A stretch of DNA of 64,000 nucleotides, taken from Lactobacillus sp. CBA3605. Lineage in GTDB: Bacteria > Bacillota > Bacilli > Lactobacillales > Lactobacillaceae. Position 1 is the first letter of the stretch, and the number at the start of each line of letters is the position of its first letter. Below the pieces are notes generated by a model that worked only from the letters and a program-made list of their open reading frames with translations, made no database searches and was not told where the DNA came from. The position numbers and the translations under genes were made by a program. The stretch spans positions 1,302,001-1,366,000 of the forward strand of contig NZ_CP027190.1 in the NCBI RefSeq assembly GCF_002970915.1, given 5' to 3'. Below, piece by piece: positions 62,809 to 64,000 of the stretch.

Positions 62809-63588
62809 CTAATTTAACAATTCATCAATGATTGCCTGTAACGGCTGATGATTATGGTCTACGGTTACACATGTTGCACCTTTCTGTACTTCCGGCAACG
62901 CATTAGCCACCGCATAACTTCTACCAACCCCTTTTATGATTGCTAGGTCATTTAAGTAATCACCAACTGCCACAACGTTATCTAAAGTTTTAGGGTCATT
63001 TAAAGCAATCTTGAGACCACTAAGCTTCGTTACACCCTGTCGCGTCACCTCAACATAACAAACATCTGAAATAGTGACCTCGACAGTCAAATCTGACAAC
63101 AGTAATTTGAAATATTCATCATCATTAGCCTTCAAAGTCTTAATAGAAACTTTATCAATTAACTGGCCTGTTGCTAGTTTAGTGAACAATGCCGAAAAAG
63201 TAAGCTCATGATGTTGCCGAGAAACTGAAACAACACGCCAAGAATCACCGCTAATTGTCGCGGTCAAAAAATCATAATGTTGTTCCTGTAAACGCAATAA
63301 AATCTCATAACTAACTGCTGCTGGAAGTTCTTGTTGCACGATTTGATGATCAATCGTCTGAATGTAGGCCCCATTTAAGGCCACAATAAAATCCGGTGGT
63401 GACTGTAGCATTGCCGTCACATTCGCTAACCCTGACAGTGCACGACCGGAAGTAATCCCAAATAACTTTCCTTGTGCCCGTCAGCGCTGAATAGCGACTT
63501 GATCCATCGAGGATACCCGCTTATTCTGATTTAACAAAGTCCCATCCAAGTCTGAACAGAGCACCTGATAAGCTTGCCGAACTACCAC
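62809..63588 (-). pseudogene. Cof-type HAD phosphatase interrupted by one TGA codon
   Basis: Reading from GTG at 63588, the frame gives DLDGTLLN (motif I), one TGA at 63481-63483 within AIQR-stop-RAQGKLFGITSGR (motif II), then runs open to 62809 with VAVGDYLNDLAII (motif IV). Everything else matches an intact 259-codon Cof/YidA-type sugar phosphatase, and the expected residue at the stop is probably Trp (TGG to TGA). A downstream restart would lack the nucleophile Asp, so the gene is presumably dead, unless the base is a sequencing error. It overlaps the GH88 stop region by a few bases. Confidence 0.8.
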
Positions 63589-64000
63589 AATAAAAGGTCT
63601 TTCCCTAACAAACGCAGTAACCCCTCTACTAAATAATAATCACCATAATTCAAATTAACATTTTGACCAGTTTTATCATGATAAGCGGTAGTAGCTCCGG
63701 TTAAAACACCGTCATGTGCTGGGTTTAAATCGCCATATTGGGTAACAAGTTGTTTCAATATTTTCTGAGCAGCGTTTTGATATAAGGCTTGCTCAGCTAT
63801 TGGGACATGCTGCGCAATTTCTAACAAGCCACAAGCAGCAATCGCCCCTGCAGACGTATCCACCATCAATGGTATCTTCGGGGCCCGAAAATCCACAGCA
63901 GGAATGGTGTTGTTTTCAGCAATATTAGCTAGAAAATAATGAGCGACTCGTTTCGCAGTTTCTAAATAGGCCAGATTATGGGTATGCCGATATGCTAAAG
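63582..64000 (-). CDS. GH88 unsaturated glucuronyl hydrolase, 5' end outside window
   Basis: C-terminal about 138 residues of a GH88-family alpha/alpha-barrel hydrolase, open through the right edge. Landmarks are LAYRHTHNLAYLETAKRVAH, IPAVDFRAP, DTSAGAIAACGLLEIA, and the ending GVLTGATTAYH with NLNYGDYYLVEGLLRL. Such enzymes remove unsaturated uronic acid from lyase products of uronic acid-containing glycans. The first Met-like codon inside the window (GTG at 63896) is internal, not the start. It is upstream of the HAD and GH43 genes in the same operon. Confidence 0.87.
   Translation of the reverse strand, partial: LAYRHTHNLAYLETAKRVAHYFLANIAENNTIPAVDFRAPKIPLMVDTSAGAIAACGLLEIAQHVPIAEQALYQNAAQKILKQLVTQYGDLNPAHDGVLTGATTAYHDKTGQNVNLNYGDYYLVEGLLRLLGKDLLLW

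Overview
The window looks like a chromosomal carbohydrate-utilisation region of a Lactiplantibacillus (L. plantarum / L. pentosus group) strain. The evidence is low-GC Firmicute coding with strong GGAGG ribosome sites, heterodimeric LacLM beta-galactosidase, a LacS-type permease with a fused IIA domain, a class II GalT, many PTS operons, CcpA (cre) sites and plant-glycoside genes. The species cannot be fixed from the sequence alone. No rRNA, tRNA, CRISPR array, prophage or intact insertion sequence was seen.

Layout. 1-9386: housekeeping flank with the 3' end of a TetR regulator, sbcCD, an aquaporin-type channel, an AarF/UbiB kinase-like protein and a Nox-family flavoprotein that lacks the redox cysteine. 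9651-15316: a LacI-controlled operon of a GH1 phospho-glycosidase, an allulose-6-P epimerase, an allose-6-P/ribose-5-P isomerase and a IIBCA PTS permease. The GH1 carries Ala in place of the subsite -1 His, so I read this as a phospho-beta-alloside (C3-epimer sugar) pathway. 15578-26909: Leloir and lactose genes galKETR, lacLM, lacS, galM, with a shared candidate GalR operator. 27042-35531: a divergent LysR gene and a five-gene operon (YdiB-like quinate/shikimate dehydrogenase, MFS, type I dehydroquinase, ApbE, flavinylated three-domain reductase) plus a second MFS. I propose it imports quinate/shikimate and uses them as an electron sink.

35734-42747: an aryl-beta-glucoside operon (BglG-type antiterminator, IIBCA, two GH1 enzymes) with two RAT/terminator pairs, and a divergent HAD phosphatase. 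43288-48496: sorbitol PTS operon srlD-srlR-srlM-srlA-srlE-srlB. 48911-60631: rhamnose genes rhaBMAD, an AraC regulator, a divergent TIM-barrel isomerase plus SGNH hydrolase pair, a GRP-family sugar transporter, a GPH symporter, GH105 and a YhcH protein. Together these suggest uptake and cleavage of rhamnose-containing pectin fragments. 60728-64000: a decayed GntR regulator, GH43, a HAD gene with one nonsense codon, and a GH88 gene running off the right edge.

The genes work as parallel modules feeding fructose-6-P, dihydroxyacetone phosphate and the Leloir pathway, most under CcpA plus a local regulator.
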